Of a stretch of 64,000 bases of DNA, positions 21,851 to 33,677 are shown one piece after another (position 1 is the first letter of the stretch; every line of letters starts with the position of its first letter). The translations under genes and the position numbers were made by a program. The notes beneath the pieces are model-generated. The model did not search any database, was not told the DNA's origin, and saw only the letters and a list, made by a program, of their open reading frames with translations. The stretch covers positions 310,001 to 374,000 of the forward strand of contig JAGMUV010000026.1 of assembly GCA_020744425.1 (NCBI GenBank), written 5' to 3'. This DNA comes from Dactylonectria macrodidyma (Eukaryota > Ascomycota > Sordariomycetes > Hypocreales > Nectriaceae).

Positions 21851-21957
21851 GGGAAGGGAAGGGAAGGGAATTTATTACGCCCGGGAGGGCCAAGCCTCAT
21901 AGGGCCAGTGCGCTAGGCTAATTACGTTCCTACATTCTGACCTAGATATCTCCAAGA
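21851..21957 (-). mobile_element. 107 bp LINE 3'-end insertion with 12 bp target duplication
   Basis: The insertion is flanked by identical 12 bp copies of ACCATTGCCGGT (21839-21850 and 21958-21969). Read on the minus strand it ends with CCCGGGCGTAATAAA followed by (TTCCC)3, the same 3' end as the LINE copies at 48838 and 52849 but with a different short-repeat tail. It is an extremely 5'-truncated product of target-primed reverse transcription. Confidence 0.85.
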
Positions 21958-22262
21958 ACCATTGCCGGTATGTCTTCCTCGCCAGGTATTTTCCGGGGTT
22001 TGTCAGCAAGAGCCTTCCTTTCAATCTCTTCCATGGATAGGCCTGGCACCATCATCCCTGCAGACACTTTCGGCCTGACACTTCCGGCCAATTACATTAA
22101 TTGATTCTGGCTCTGCCGGAAGAGTCATTCGGTGCCGTTCATCCCGTGCCGAATACCCGCACCAGCTGTATCATTTGCTTGCTTAAAGGTGACTCGTTGC
22201 GTCTTTTACGGCACACATACGTATTCGGGCGGCTCATACCTCATCCGACAACTCTTCCTCTG

Positions 22263-23438
22263 ATGCCAATCAAAATGGAGGACGTTGCATTGATTGCCCT
22301 CACAGCCTTTACAACATTCTGCTTCCTTCTCATCGCATATTATACTCTGTATCCAATTGATCCGCAGATAATCCCCTCCCCCCTTCACATCATTACTTCT
22401 CTCCCCGAAGATGAGATTCAAAAGCTACCTTACCAGCCTGACTTCTTTCCGGGTGCCCGCGACGTTGAAACCGAAGTAAGCTGTCTATGACCCCCGCCTT
22501 AGGTTGATCATACTCATAAAATTAAGTACGGCTCCATCCGCGTCTACGAATGGGGACCGGAGACAGGGCCAAAAGTTGTTCTGATACATGGCATGTCCAC
22601 TTGTACAATGACCCTGGGGCCTATAGCTGAAGCTCTAGTCTCCCGCGGTTGTCGGGTTTTGCTATTCGACCTCTTTGGCCGGGGGTTTTCAGATGGCGTC
22701 GGCGACCTTCCTTACGACATCCGCCTTTACACAACTCAGGTTCTGCTCGCGCTGGCTTCTTCTCCACTTTCATGGACAGGTTCCAACTCTTTAAGAGTAA
22801 TTGGTTATTCACTTGGTGGAGCTATCGCTGCCTCTTTTACCGTTAACTTTCCTCACATGGTTTCGAGCCTGATTCTGCTCGCTCCAGCTGGACTCATCCG
22901 CTCAACCGATCTAGGCTTGACCTTCTGGTTCCTATTCAAGTCAGGTCTCGTACCGAAGCGTGTATTGCATGCCTTAATGCGTGGTCAATTGCGAAGCACT
23001 ACGAGCAGCGGCGGGATGAAAGAGCAACATTGCTCACCTCAGGAGACTGATAAAAATCCTACCGATCTCGGGACCGCTAGTTCAAGCGTCAACAAGCTGT
23101 CACTTCAAGAGCAGATGTCCGCGTATATGCCATGGATAGTGGCGCATCACCGCGGCTTCGTCCCCGCCTTTACGTCTTGTGCGCGATTCTCGCCTTTGAC
23201 GAATCAGCAGCGGGTCTGGCGGGCGCTAGGGAAGCGAAAGATGGGCAGCACAGCTGTAATAATTGGTGATGCAGACGAGGTGCTCGACACTGTGTGGTAC
23301 GAAACGAATGGACTGCCACTACTTGGAGGCCAGGATCACGTAATGTGGAAGGTCTTGCCTGGCGGCCACGACTTCGTGATGACCGCGGCAGAGCTAATCA
23401 TGCGTGAGATCGATGTACTTTGGGGGTTACATGCGTAG
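22263..23438 (+). CDS. Membrane-anchored alpha/beta hydrolase
   Basis: Two exons (22263-22475 and 22527-23438) flank a 51 bp intron (GTAAGC...ATTAAG). The join reads DVETE-YGSIRVYEWGPE and restores the family pattern in 374 residues. Residues about 7-27 form one transmembrane helix. The hydrolase core has the oxyanion segment VVLIHGMS, the nucleophile elbow IGYSLGGA (Ser166), the acid region GDADEVLD and the histidine in LPGGHDF near residue 350. It is probably an esterase or lipase-like enzyme facing the lumen or cytosol. An upstream in-frame ATG at 22101 exists, but the 22263 start places the anchor at the N-terminus as in relatives. The substrate is unknown. Confidence 0.88.
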
Positions 23439-24104
23439 GGAAAGAAAAGTTGATCGATTAATCAACGAGTTGACAGAAACTAACCACACATAAGAATCAC
23501 GGGTACCCGTGAACAGCCTTGCTAAGCCTGTGGCAATAGGTGGCAACTGTTATCTTTGATGATAATATTTATCAGCCTTTCAAGCTACTTCCATGAGCTT
23601 CCTTTTGCCACTATTTAACGGATACACTGCGTTACTAAAGGGGAGAGAAATGGTCATATATACAGGGTCTGATTAAAAAGTGCCCCCAATGCCCCGGAAC
23701 TGAAAGCGAAGCGAGAGGTGAAGGGGACTACTACCCCGGGAACCGACAGGGGGTTGTCCGACTACAAATCTGACGCCAAGCCTTCCCGATTCGGTTTTGC
23801 AGTAACGTGATCTCGGGTGAATTCGAAGCACGTGTTAAACTCGGATAAAATTTGTTCCTGCCACCCTTGCTTTGTTTTCGCCACTCCCCTCCCGTCACCC
23901 CGAGGTTTCTTACCATTGCAAACAAACAAAATCGGCATGTCTTGCCGCTATCTCCGCCCTTGTAAGCGACGTGATGTAATCGCTTCTGACTTCCATCTAT
24001 GTCGCTGGATTCGGTCAATGTCCACATACTGTACACCCATGCTCGCACCCTCAAATATACTTCCTGCCACCATTGCTCACTGCTGACTTCTACGTCTTGG
24101 GGAA
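23439..24104. other. Region upstream of the Helitron frame
   Basis: No cellular gene was seen. The segment probably includes the Helitron 5' end. A GC-rich block near 23690-23760 and a TATATATACAGGG stretch at 23656 are notable, but I could not fix a TC-start terminus. Confidence 0.4.
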
Positions 24105-27100
24105 ATGTTCACTCCTGCCACTGTTTGCACCAGGTGTCTCCGGGAATGGACTGATTCTCGGTATCGTACATGCGATAGATGTCGGTCTCGAACACGACCC
24201 TACCACTGGATTCGACGGCAACCTAACGTTCCTGAGAACACCATCCCTTCAATTCTTCCACCCAACTTCGATCCGTTTCACAATTCTATAAACCTGACGC
24301 CTCTAACGGGAGGTCCTTTATCAGGGAATCCTCCGCCGAACTGTGTGAAACTTGCTGTGGGCTTGTTAGAAGATGAATTCGACCTGCGAGAGGTGGCTTC
24401 GCGAGAATTTCCACCAGAAATCTCTTCTTCCCATATTCGGTCTTCCATCAGCCTATACGAAGATGAGATGTTAGCTGCATCCCAAAGATCAATATGCTGT
24501 TCGTGTGGCAAGTTTTTCACAGGATATGTATATCAAATTGACGATCACGATCATTTCATCCAAACCCACCAAACGAGCTTGGATCGATGTGGCCATCACG
24601 AAGATTCTTGGGATTTCTGTAGTCAATGCTATACAGCCATTAGACGCAGCAGCATTCCCAAATTTTCGGCGGAAAACTTTGTCAACGTCTCAATGTGCCA
24701 GCATTATCCATCGGCATTGGAAGACCTTACGCCCGTCGAGGAATGCCTTATCGCGAAATGCCACCCTGTTGGTACGATCCTCAAATTGCGACCTGGTGAC
24801 CATGCCTCTCCAACAAACTACAATGCGTTGCGAGGCCACATGATTGTCATTCCGCAAGACCCTGGACCCCTCCTTCAGATCCTCCCAAGCCCTGAACTGA
24901 GGTTAGACAATCTATTCAAGGTCTTCTGGCTTGGTAAACACCCTCCTACCAATCAGGATCTAAAACCGTTCTTACGCGTTCGAAAGGACAAAGTTCTGAC
25001 GGCGTTGCATTATCTTGTCCAGCACAACCATCTTTATCACGATATCACAATCAACCATACGATGACAGACGCCTGGCCATCCGACTTTATCCCGCCCGAA
25101 ATCGCTGATAGCATCATTCATCTTGAGGATCCGGATCATCACGAACGCGAAGGATATACTGTTAGCCTTCAAACTGGGAACTATGAAAATGACTTCCAGG
25201 CGGCTCAAGATGAGGCATTTCTTCCCAATGACAATGATCCGTTCGTGACCGGCTCAGTCTACACGGATGTCAATGGAGAACGGACGGATTCTAACCTTCG
25301 GTTGATTGATGCCTTGTTAGGAGTGGTAACAGGCAACACGCGTTGGGTGGATGAAACAGATCAAGCTGCAGATAGTTCGGATGAGCCCGAGCACGAGCAT
25401 AGACAAAGAGATTTGCCAACAATCTCTTATGCTATTCACAGCCAGGCTACACTGATGAGTAGCTGGGAAGATCCCCATTATTTCACTGGCGCTTTCCCGA
25501 CATTGTTTCCCAACGGCCTCGGTGGCCATCAAGATCAGAGGCCAATACCAGTGTCACTTAATACTTTTGCACAGTGGGCATTAAGCCACCATAGCAGAAG
25601 GTTAGAGTCTCCGAAACTATGATGTTATACTAACCTTCGCAGGTTTGCTCGCCATAAGACATTCATGTACCTTCTCTACGACGTGATACAGCTGCGCCGA
25701 TCATCTCTCGGAAACGCTATGCTTGTTAAACGCCAAAACTGGAGATCTGTTAGGGATGATATCGCCTCTTTGACTGTCGATCAGTTGCAGACTGCCGCAA
25801 CAGCAGTTTCCAATGGACAACCCATTAAGGACCCCGCAGTCCGCAGACTTCAGCAAGGCCTTACAACAATTGGCATGCGAGTACCTGAATCATTCTCCCA
25901 AAAGCTGATGATGCGGACTGAAATCAAAGGACTTATTGTACGGGGTGCCGAACCGGCAATTTGGGCGACGATCAATCCTTCCGATTTACGGAACCCTCTC
26001 GTTCTAATCTTGGCAGGCATCGAAATTCCTGCCGATGCCGTCCCTGCAGCGACCGCGGCTATTCGTCATACAGCAGCAACGTCAAACCCAGTGGCAGTTG
26101 CCCAATTCTTCAATCACGTTTGTAAAGCCATCTTTGATGGCCTCATCCAGTCTGGCACAGGACGTATTGGAATCCTTGGGCAAGTGGCAAATCACTACGG
26201 CGTTGTTGAGACAAACGGTCGTGGCATGCTACATCTTCATGTCTTGATATGGCTTACGGGCAATCTTGCCTTCAGCACTCTGCGGGAACGGCTGGTACAA
26301 GATGGGGCCTTTGCTCAACGGGTGATACGGTATCTTGAATCTATCATTGTTCACAGCATAAACTCGGAGAATGATAGCATTGCGGAATCAGGGCCCGCAA
26401 ATATGCCACCTTCTTCTAAGGATCCGGGTTCTGATAACGAATTCCGTCAAAGGCTCACGGCTGATAGCAATGCAGTTGCTGGCAAAAGTCAAATCCATTC
26501 CTCGAACCACACCGCTACCTGTTTCAAGTATCGTCAAAGGGGGCGAGGGAAGGATGCTTGCAGATTTGGTATGCCACGGGACCTTCGGCCGCATTCTGAA
26601 GTGGACGAGCTAGGTGTGGTCCATCTCGCTCGAAACCATGGTTGGGTCAATCCATGGAACCCAGCAATCGCCAGTTGCATCCGATCAAATCACGATATCT
26701 CCTGGATCCCAACCACTACCAAGTGCCTGGCTCTCATCTACTACCTTACAAATTATGCGACGAAGGATGACGTTTCCCCACACCAAATGCTAGTAAAGGC
26801 TGCATTGCTGAAACAAAGCATGGATAAGGCAAAGGCCACTCAGACACCAGATGCTGCCGACATGCGATTTCGGAAAATGGATATGGACCAATTTGCTCTT
26901 CGCTGCTTCAACACTCTGTCTCACGACCGCGAGATTAGCGGTGTACAGATCGCCAACTCCTTGCTTCAGCTACCGACATATTACACAAGGAATTACAACT
27001 TTGTCCAAGTCAATCTCTGGTGGCTAAGCCGATATGTACGCACCGCCATTGAGTCTACCGGATCACTGTTCGATGGCTCTCCCGAGTTCACAGGCGAAGA

Positions 27101-27411
27101 GGAATGCACCTTTCAACCCAAGGATACGGCTCCTGTAAGCCGTTTCGACAACTACAGATGGCGTGGTCCAGATCTAGCTCATCTTACCTTTTTCGAATAC
27201 TGCATGTTACTGGATGTTAAGAGAAGGCAGTGTTGCTAATAATATAAACAATACGCATATTGGCAATATGGACCCCCTCGCAATAATATCGTATTGTCAA
27301 GAGGCGATATTGTATTACCCAATATGAACAGGACCCATATTGTATTGTATTGCCAGGAACCCAATATATTGGCAGTGTGACAATACATCCAATATATTCC
27401 ACGTGACCTCA

Positions 27412-29740
27412 TCATTCAACTGCCTCAGCGAAAATCTTGTCACCTTGAAAATCTCGTATCCCAAACCATGACTTCAGGCACTCCAATGCTTCGATTACAT
27501 CACTCCCAAGCCGATTTCGACGGTCTGTAATCGTTATCTTTGTCCCAGAGAAGAGTCGTTCAGGCTCCGCAGACATTGCAGGAATTGACAATATATCCAC
27601 GGCCATCTTGCTCAGGCTCGGGTAGTTTTTCTGCTGCGTCTCCTCTAGCCACCATGCAAGGGCGCTCGTAAAACCATAAACCCGTTCAGACTTGCAATAA
27701 CGCTCGTATTCGTCCGTGATGAGTGACGGCTGCAGGTGCTTGTTCCGCCAGTTCAAGAACTCGTTCGTGGTCGTCGATGGGACTTCGCAGAGAGGAAGAG
27801 GTGATTCCACGGGTTTATAGTCGTTCCACAGCGTCTCCATCAACTTCTTTGACGACCCAACCCACTCCTTTTTCCAGTTCTCCTGTATATAGTGCCATTT
27901 ATGCGAAGGGTGGAGCACGATAGCTGCAACGTAGGCAGGTGATTCATCAATAAGGCGATAATACTTGTCCAGCTTCGCCCAGCCAGAGTTATACATCGGT
28001 GCCATCACCGGATCGTCGATATTTGCCTCCTTGCCGGCTTCGAATTGTGCCAATACGAAGTCCATAGCCAGGAGGACATTGTCGAGTGTTGCAAACGATG
28101 ACTCGAGAACCTTGGTCGTCATCTTCAGCTTCTCTAAGAAGGACTTGATCTTCTCCAAGATGGTCCAGTCCTCCGAAGAGAGCTCGTCTCCAGCGCAATC
28201 TGTTGAGATCCGTCGTTTAACGGATCAATGGCTATTCCGATCCATTGGTGGCTGGGATGTGGATGTCTTCTTGTCAATAGCTTCCGCTGGTTAGCGCTAG
28301 TCTTTTTCTCCTTTAATCAACACAACATGCTCATTTCAACACAATCTGCTTCCATCCATTTGTTGAAATAGCCGTCAATTGCGTCTCTAAGATTCAAGGC
28401 CGCTCTCAACATGTTATACCACGAGCTCCATCTTGTGTCGTTGTCTCGCGCAAGCTTACGGTTATGGCTGATAGCAAGAAACTTTTGGCTGCGCTGAACA
28501 CTCCGTTGGATGTAAACGACGAAGTTGTGAAGCTTGCCAAGAGGTCCCTTCTTCCGCCACGCTTCAATATGCTTTAGTGTCACATTATACAGACCTGGAT
28601 CGCCGCATTCGAGCTTCTCATTGTCGGTAACAAAGAGGAAAGCTTTGGCGGCGAGATTGATGATATGACCTTGGCAGCGGAGTCGGTGAACTTTGGGATC
28701 GTATCGGATGTCATATCGGCGAAGGAGGCCTGTGGGATCTTAGAACCAGTCAGTAGAAACGGTGAGTTGTACTGACCAAGCGAAAGGGATCTCATCATTG
28801 TGTCGTTATTGCCAGCATTGTCCATCACGAAATATCCGAGTTTTGAAGCAAAGCCCCATTCGTCAACCACTTCCAAAATGGCCGCAGCGAGGTGAGAACC
28901 GTCGTGCTCACTGTCGATGTCTTTCAACGCCAAAACATGGTGTTCCAGCTGGCCGTCTTCCGTGACATAGTGGCCGACTACGCCCAAGATGGCCAAAGAG
29001 TTAGGAGAAGTCCAAAGGTCGCAGCTGATATGAATTCTTGACTTCGCCGACTGTATGTGCTGCTTGACCTTCTCCTTCTGGTCTTCATACTGCCGCATAA
29101 TCCATTTCCTAATGGTCTCGTGCGTATCTGGAAGCCAAGTATCGACATCGTCATTGATGTAGGCCAAGAGTGCCCGGAACTCTGGGCATTCCACAAGCCG
29201 AAATGGGAGAGAGCAGGCCGTAATAAACCTCACGTACAACACTTCGAGCTGGTCAGGGTCGATCGAATCTCCGGATTGATCGTTGAGCCGACGGCGTTTG
29301 CGGGGATTTTCTTCTGCTGCAGCACGAGCTTGTTCGAGAATCGTTCGTATCGTTGTCACTTTAGCTGTTCGCAGGGCTCCTTTTGGCAGGCCGTGGCCGT
29401 CAGGAGGAGGGCCCGTAAGATGTTTTGCAGGAGCCGCAGTACCCCCAGAACAGGCATATGCTCTGTCACAATGTTTGCAACGCCACTCTTCTTTTCCGGT
29501 CCGCGGATTGTGGTATCTCGTCTCCATCTCCTCGTCTGGCATATGAGAGAAGATCCATGACGTTCTGGGTTTGGTGGAGGAGGTTGTGGAGGCTGTGCGA
29601 GGTCGAGATGATTGGCATTTGGGTGTTTGGCTCTGGTCTAGGTCATCCAACTGCTGGCTGGAAAACTCCGACCCGTTGACTGAAATTGACGACTCTCTTC
29701 GTTGCGACCATTGGACAAAAGGGAGACGTTGTTGAGGCAT
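27412..29740 (-). CDS. hAT-1 transposase, apparently intact
   Basis: Three exons (28777-29740, 28322-28729, 27412-28199) with introns of 47 bp (GTCAGT...CCACAG) and 122 bp join in frame to 719 residues without a stop. The N-terminus holds a BED-type finger (WRCKHCDRAYACSGGTAAPA then KHL). The middle has the hAT catalytic region (ISCDLWTSPNSLAILGVVGH, YFVMDNAGNNDTMM, RLRCQGHIINLAAKAFLF, DNDTRWSSWYNML). The C-terminus has the dimerisation domain YPSLSKMAVDILSIPAMSAE followed by PERLFSGTKITITDRRNRL. The start at MPQQRLPF is preferred because the upstream in-frame ATG lies inside the nested element at 29760. That element sits about 11-20 bp upstream of the start codon and probably separates it from its promoter. 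Confidence 0.85.
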
Positions 29741-29759
29741 GGCGGTACGGTTAGTCAGT

Positions 29760-30881
29760 GGCAATTGCTACACCGGCATGAAGAATGGCTACACAGGCAT
29801 GACTCTTACACAGGCATGACTTTTTATAGCCTCCGATTGGTCCAACCCTTTTTGTTAGTGCATTTAGATTCTGCCAACAGCTCCCGTTGTACCTCGAGCT
29901 TAGCTTCCACAATCGCGACCATCGACGAGTCGCAAGGAAGCTCTTTACCAGCTAGCTACTATACCAATACCTCTTTCTCGCATGTCAAGCCTACTTAGAA
30001 TGATTGTCCGCGAAAGATACGATATTTGTTAAGGTCACTGGGCTGCAGGCGTGGTGTTTTGGACCCCTTGCTGAGACCAACACTCAAACACAGGCTGTGT
30101 CAGGCATTGCCAACAGCCTCATCTTCAAGGCATCTGCACCACAAAGCTAGTCGTTGTTTTGTACTGAAATTGGTCACCTCTTTCCTTCTTTCATAGTTAA
30201 ATCGAGTGCTCTTTTAACCATCTTCTAATCCGTCTGTACGACAGTCTTCCTATCGCGATCAAGGCCGTCATTATGTCCCAGCCCGACTCCCGATCTAGCT
30301 CAGTAAGCAACCAACGACGACGCAGCTTTCAATCACGTCCTCGAAAACGACAACGGCAGTACCAATCCGACAGTTCAAGGCCACCTTCGTCTAACAGCAC
30401 AGGGACCAGCATTGGCCGACACTATGGCGTCGGAGATGACGACGCCCTCTATAATCTTTTCGCCTCATACCCAGAGACTTTCACCACAGCTCCACGGCCT
30501 CATGGATCGCGTGGGCTAAACGAGCCACCATGGGAGCTGCGATTCGATCAAGAGATTCAGCTATCTAATGATTTCACAACCCGAGGAACACGGTCGCAAC
30601 GAGTAAGAATGCCTATACCAGGCCCTGAAATCGGCCAACTACCTTCCTCCTCTCCACAGCAATCTGCACAACAGCAATCCTCTCCAACAAAGCCGCAGTT
30701 TCAGTCCGCCTTGTTTTGATGTACGCCGAAGACGCGTTGTTAAGAGAGCTAGCTTCACCGCCTTTGCGCGGATGTACCTGTGGGTCAAAGGAAATAAAGA
30801 GCGAATCAGAGGCTATAGAAGTCATGCCTGTGTAAGAGTCATGCCTGTGTAGCCATTCTTCATGCCGGTGTAGCAATTGCC
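29760..30881. mobile_element. 1122 bp non-autonomous hAT-type element nested in hAT-1
   Basis: An 8 bp duplication TAGTCAGT (29752-29759 and 30882-30889) flanks terminal inverted repeats beginning GGCAATTGCTACACCGGCAT. The repeats extend about 60-80 bp with few mismatches and contain internal repeats of TACACAGGCATGACT. Eight-base duplications are diagnostic of hAT transposition. No transposase is encoded; the only long frame is the 148-codon one at 30273-30719. The terminal repeats are unlike those of the host hAT-1, so mobilisation by another hAT is likely. Confidence 0.88.
30273..30719 (+). CDS. Unknown 148-residue protein inside the nested element
   Basis: The protein is rich in Ser, Arg, Gln and Pro (SSVSNQRRRSFQSRPRKRQR near the N-terminus, SSPQQSAQQQSSPT near the C-terminus) with a short more ordered core (DDDALYNLFASYPETF and EPPWELRFDQEI). 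I recognise no domain. It may be a degenerate DNA-binding leader of a former transposase or an unrelated passenger gene. It looks disordered and nuclear in composition. No introns are needed. Confidence 0.4.
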   Translation: MSQPDSRSSSVSNQRRRSFQSRPRKRQRQYQSDSSRPPSSNSTGTSIGRHYGVGDDDALYNLFASYPETFTTAPRPHGSRGLNEPPWELRFDQEIQLSNDFTTRGTRSQRVRMPIPGPEIGQLPSSSPQQSAQQQSSPTKPQFQSALF

Positions 30882-33677
30882 TAGTCAGTAGGCTCGACGG
30901 TGATAAAGAAAATGGGCAGTGGTGGCGATGGCAAATATTGACAGGCAACCACCGGGATGCCCAGCCCAACGTCGTCCGTACCGGCTATGCCTTCCCTGGC
31001 GCGTGGCAGAAACGCGTGGTCGCGTGTTAGGAATGACTGTCAACAAAGACGTGTGTCGAAGTGAATGCCAGCCAATAAAAGCCAAGTATCGCTGCGGCTG
31101 GTATAGGGTAAGGCCTGTCTGGCTACCGTCAAGAGGCGAATTCGCCCCAGGATTGACAACCCAATATAAATAATATATTGCCAATATGGACATCCTCATA
31201 TTGTATTGTCACAATATCAAAATCTTCATATTATATTGTTACAATATGAGAAAGTCCATATCATATGGGGTATATTGCAATATACTACTTTATTGCCATA
31301 CTATTAGCAACACTGCAACTGCTATCAAGAATGACCTCGCCGAAGTGCAATTGGGGTTTTTCCTACCATGGGACCAACTGCCGGCCCTATTTCAACAACA
31401 CGCTTCTGAGTATGACACAAAACGGGATGCCTGTTCGAGAATATGGGACATTGTTGAACCCACGCTTTCGCCTCATAATCGCAACTTCGCTAGGAACATG
31501 GAGCTCCTTCGGAAATCCAGAGAGGATGCAATGGTTGACGCCGCTCTCCGTAACGCAACGGCGATATCTCAGGACGACCTCGACCATAACATTGACGATA
31601 TGGAAATTGCTAATTCCGACTTGGATGCCGAAGAATCTCAGGATTCTCCACAACAGGAATTCACCAATGAGGCTCTGATATCGGCCTACCATTCCATCGC
31701 TACATCTTGGCGCAAGGAACTTCATGCCGCCAGCCAGCGTATTCCATTCTTATCTTCCAAAGCGCACCTTGTTCAATGCCTGCAATCACGAAGTCTTGTG
31801 CCTCTTGATATTTTTCGACTTCCCATGTTTACTACCTCTGGCATTAGATTCTTCCCCAACCCTACACTAGAAAGCTGGAAGCTACAAATCAAAGGCCTTG
31901 CTACACGCGATGAGCTTGATAACATCGAGCCAGAAGAGCGTATTGCACTCGAGGGCGACAATTTCGGTCCTGATCTTGGTGATGGCACTTTCCACCCTAC
32001 TCTGAGTTCACTCCAAGCCATACCAAACTTAATAAACCTTCGCTCTCGAGTCGGCGATAGTCCTTCTGGCACAACTCTTACCACACTAGTCTGCAAAGTT
32101 CTCCCTCTCAATACAAAGCAGAGACTTGTTATAGAAAGAGTGCTTTCTGCCGCGATAGCTTGGAGAGATAATCCATATGATGCATCCAGGCGGGATCAGA
32201 TGCTCCTCTACGTTGGAGGAGAAGGCGGAACTGGCAAGAGTCGAGTCATCAAAGCCATTGTTGCCGGCATGGACCTTATGATGCGAAAGCATGAGGTCAT
32301 CCTGATGGCGCCTACAGGAGCTGCTGCTGACAATATCAGTGGAAATACCTACCATACCTCTTTGGGTATTTCAATTTCCAAGACCCAAAAGCCTACAGTA
32401 AGCGCTCGCGTCAAAAAGTTGTGGTCCAGGAAGACGATTATACTCATGGACGAAGTTAGTATGTTGGATTTAACTTCGTTAAGCATGATCAACAATCAGT
32501 GCAAGATTGCAAAATCCCTGGATCGCAGCTCGCCTGACCTCTTTGGTGGACTGCCAGTTATCATTTTCTTTGGGGACTTCTTCCAATTCCCGCCTGTAAA
32601 ACGGCCAGCACTGTGGAGAGAACTGAGACATGGGAATAGTGAGGATGCCAATGACCAGATGGTCTGGCATCTGTTCAAAGAAGTAATTATCCTCAACGAG
32701 CAGATAAGACAAGCACAGGACCCCATATTCCGAGATTTGGTCCGCCGAGCAAGGGCTTCTGCCTTGACTGAAGAAGATCTGGCTTTGCTGAACACCAGAG
32801 TGATAACTTCTCTTTTCATGCCGGAACTGGAAGGTGCAACTTTCGTTGCGAAATTGAACACACTTCGACATCATCTCAATCTCGTCAGAACGGAACACTT
32901 TGCTCGATGTCGATCACAACGAATTTACATCTTCCCAGCCCAGCACAGCAGAACCACTTCTACATCCTCTTTCCCTCTTTATCTCGAAGACTTGCTTCAA
33001 CAAAGGGATCAAGGTACTAAGATCCCTTTTCAAGGCCTTTTCTCTACACACTGGGGATGCCTGGGGTAATTCTTGCTAACATCTGCACCCTTCTTGGACA
33101 TGTCAATGGCACACGTGGTATTCCTTCAGGTATCGTTATTGACCCATCAGGTGTGCCTTCCCACGACCGATTACACGACATGCAGTTACACTAACAATGG
33201 ACAGCGGACTTTTTCGAGATTGATGACCTGTTCATCTTATGTACTAAACCGCCAGCCTGTGTTCTATTCCGCCAAGAGAATCCGAAGCACCTTGCCTTTG
33301 AACATCTCCAGGCTAACGACTTCCCTGTTTTCCCTATAGAGAGATCAATCACCATCAAGACATATTCCGTACGGAGAAAACAAGTTCCAATATATTCAGC
33401 ATTTAGCCTGACGGACTATAAAGCACAAGGGGCGACTCTCAAGACAGCAGTCCTTGACCTAAAAGATAATACATCTGCCAAGGGTCAAGACATGCATAAG
33501 ATGTTTTGTTCTATGCTGGTCCAACTTTCGCGTCCTCAATCTTTAGATGGTCTGTATCTCTTACAGAAACTTGAGATGAAGGACCTCCGATTTCGTCCAC
33601 ATGATGCGCTACTCACTGAGATGGAAAGGCTTCATAAACTCGAGGAGGAAACCATACGCACATGGACAAGACAGTAA

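Larger units (their letters stand above)
27228..31315 (-). mobile_element. hAT element (hAT-1) inserted in the Helitron
   Basis: CAGTGTTGCTAATA (27228-27241) is repeated in exact reverse complement at 31302-31315. This is a 14 bp terminal inverted repeat with the CAGTG start common in hAT elements. Both subterminal regions (27250-27405 and 31155-31300) are packed with CAATATG / ATATTG and CAATACAATAT motifs, likely transposase-binding sites. It encodes an apparently intact transposase on the minus strand. No matching 8 bp duplication is visible outside the repeats (AGAGAAGG on the left, CAACTGCT on the right). Total 4088 bp, including a nested 1122 bp element. Confidence 0.88.
24105..33677 (+). 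pseudogene. Helitron Rep/helicase (RepHel) gene, interrupted by a hAT insertion
   Basis: Exon 24105-25600 has N-terminal cysteine-rich motifs (CTRCLREW, CDRC, CCSCGKFF) and the Helitron N-domain, then a 42 bp intron (25601-25642, with ACTAAC branch). The next exon, to about 27227, carries the HUH endonuclease motif GRGMLHLHVLIWL and the tyrosine segment ALIYYLTNYATK. The frame is then cut by the hAT element at 27228-31315 and resumes with AIKNDLAEVQLGFFLPWDQL. A Pif1/RecD helicase follows, with Walker A GGEGGTGKS, DEVSMLD, GDFFQFPPV and, near the end, FSLTDYKAQGATL. A second intron (about 33147-33200) and a one-base frame shift near 33060 lie in the helicase. Residues that normally link the Rep and helicase parts seem to be missing at the insertion. 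The protein would replicate the element by rolling circle. Confidence 0.9.
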
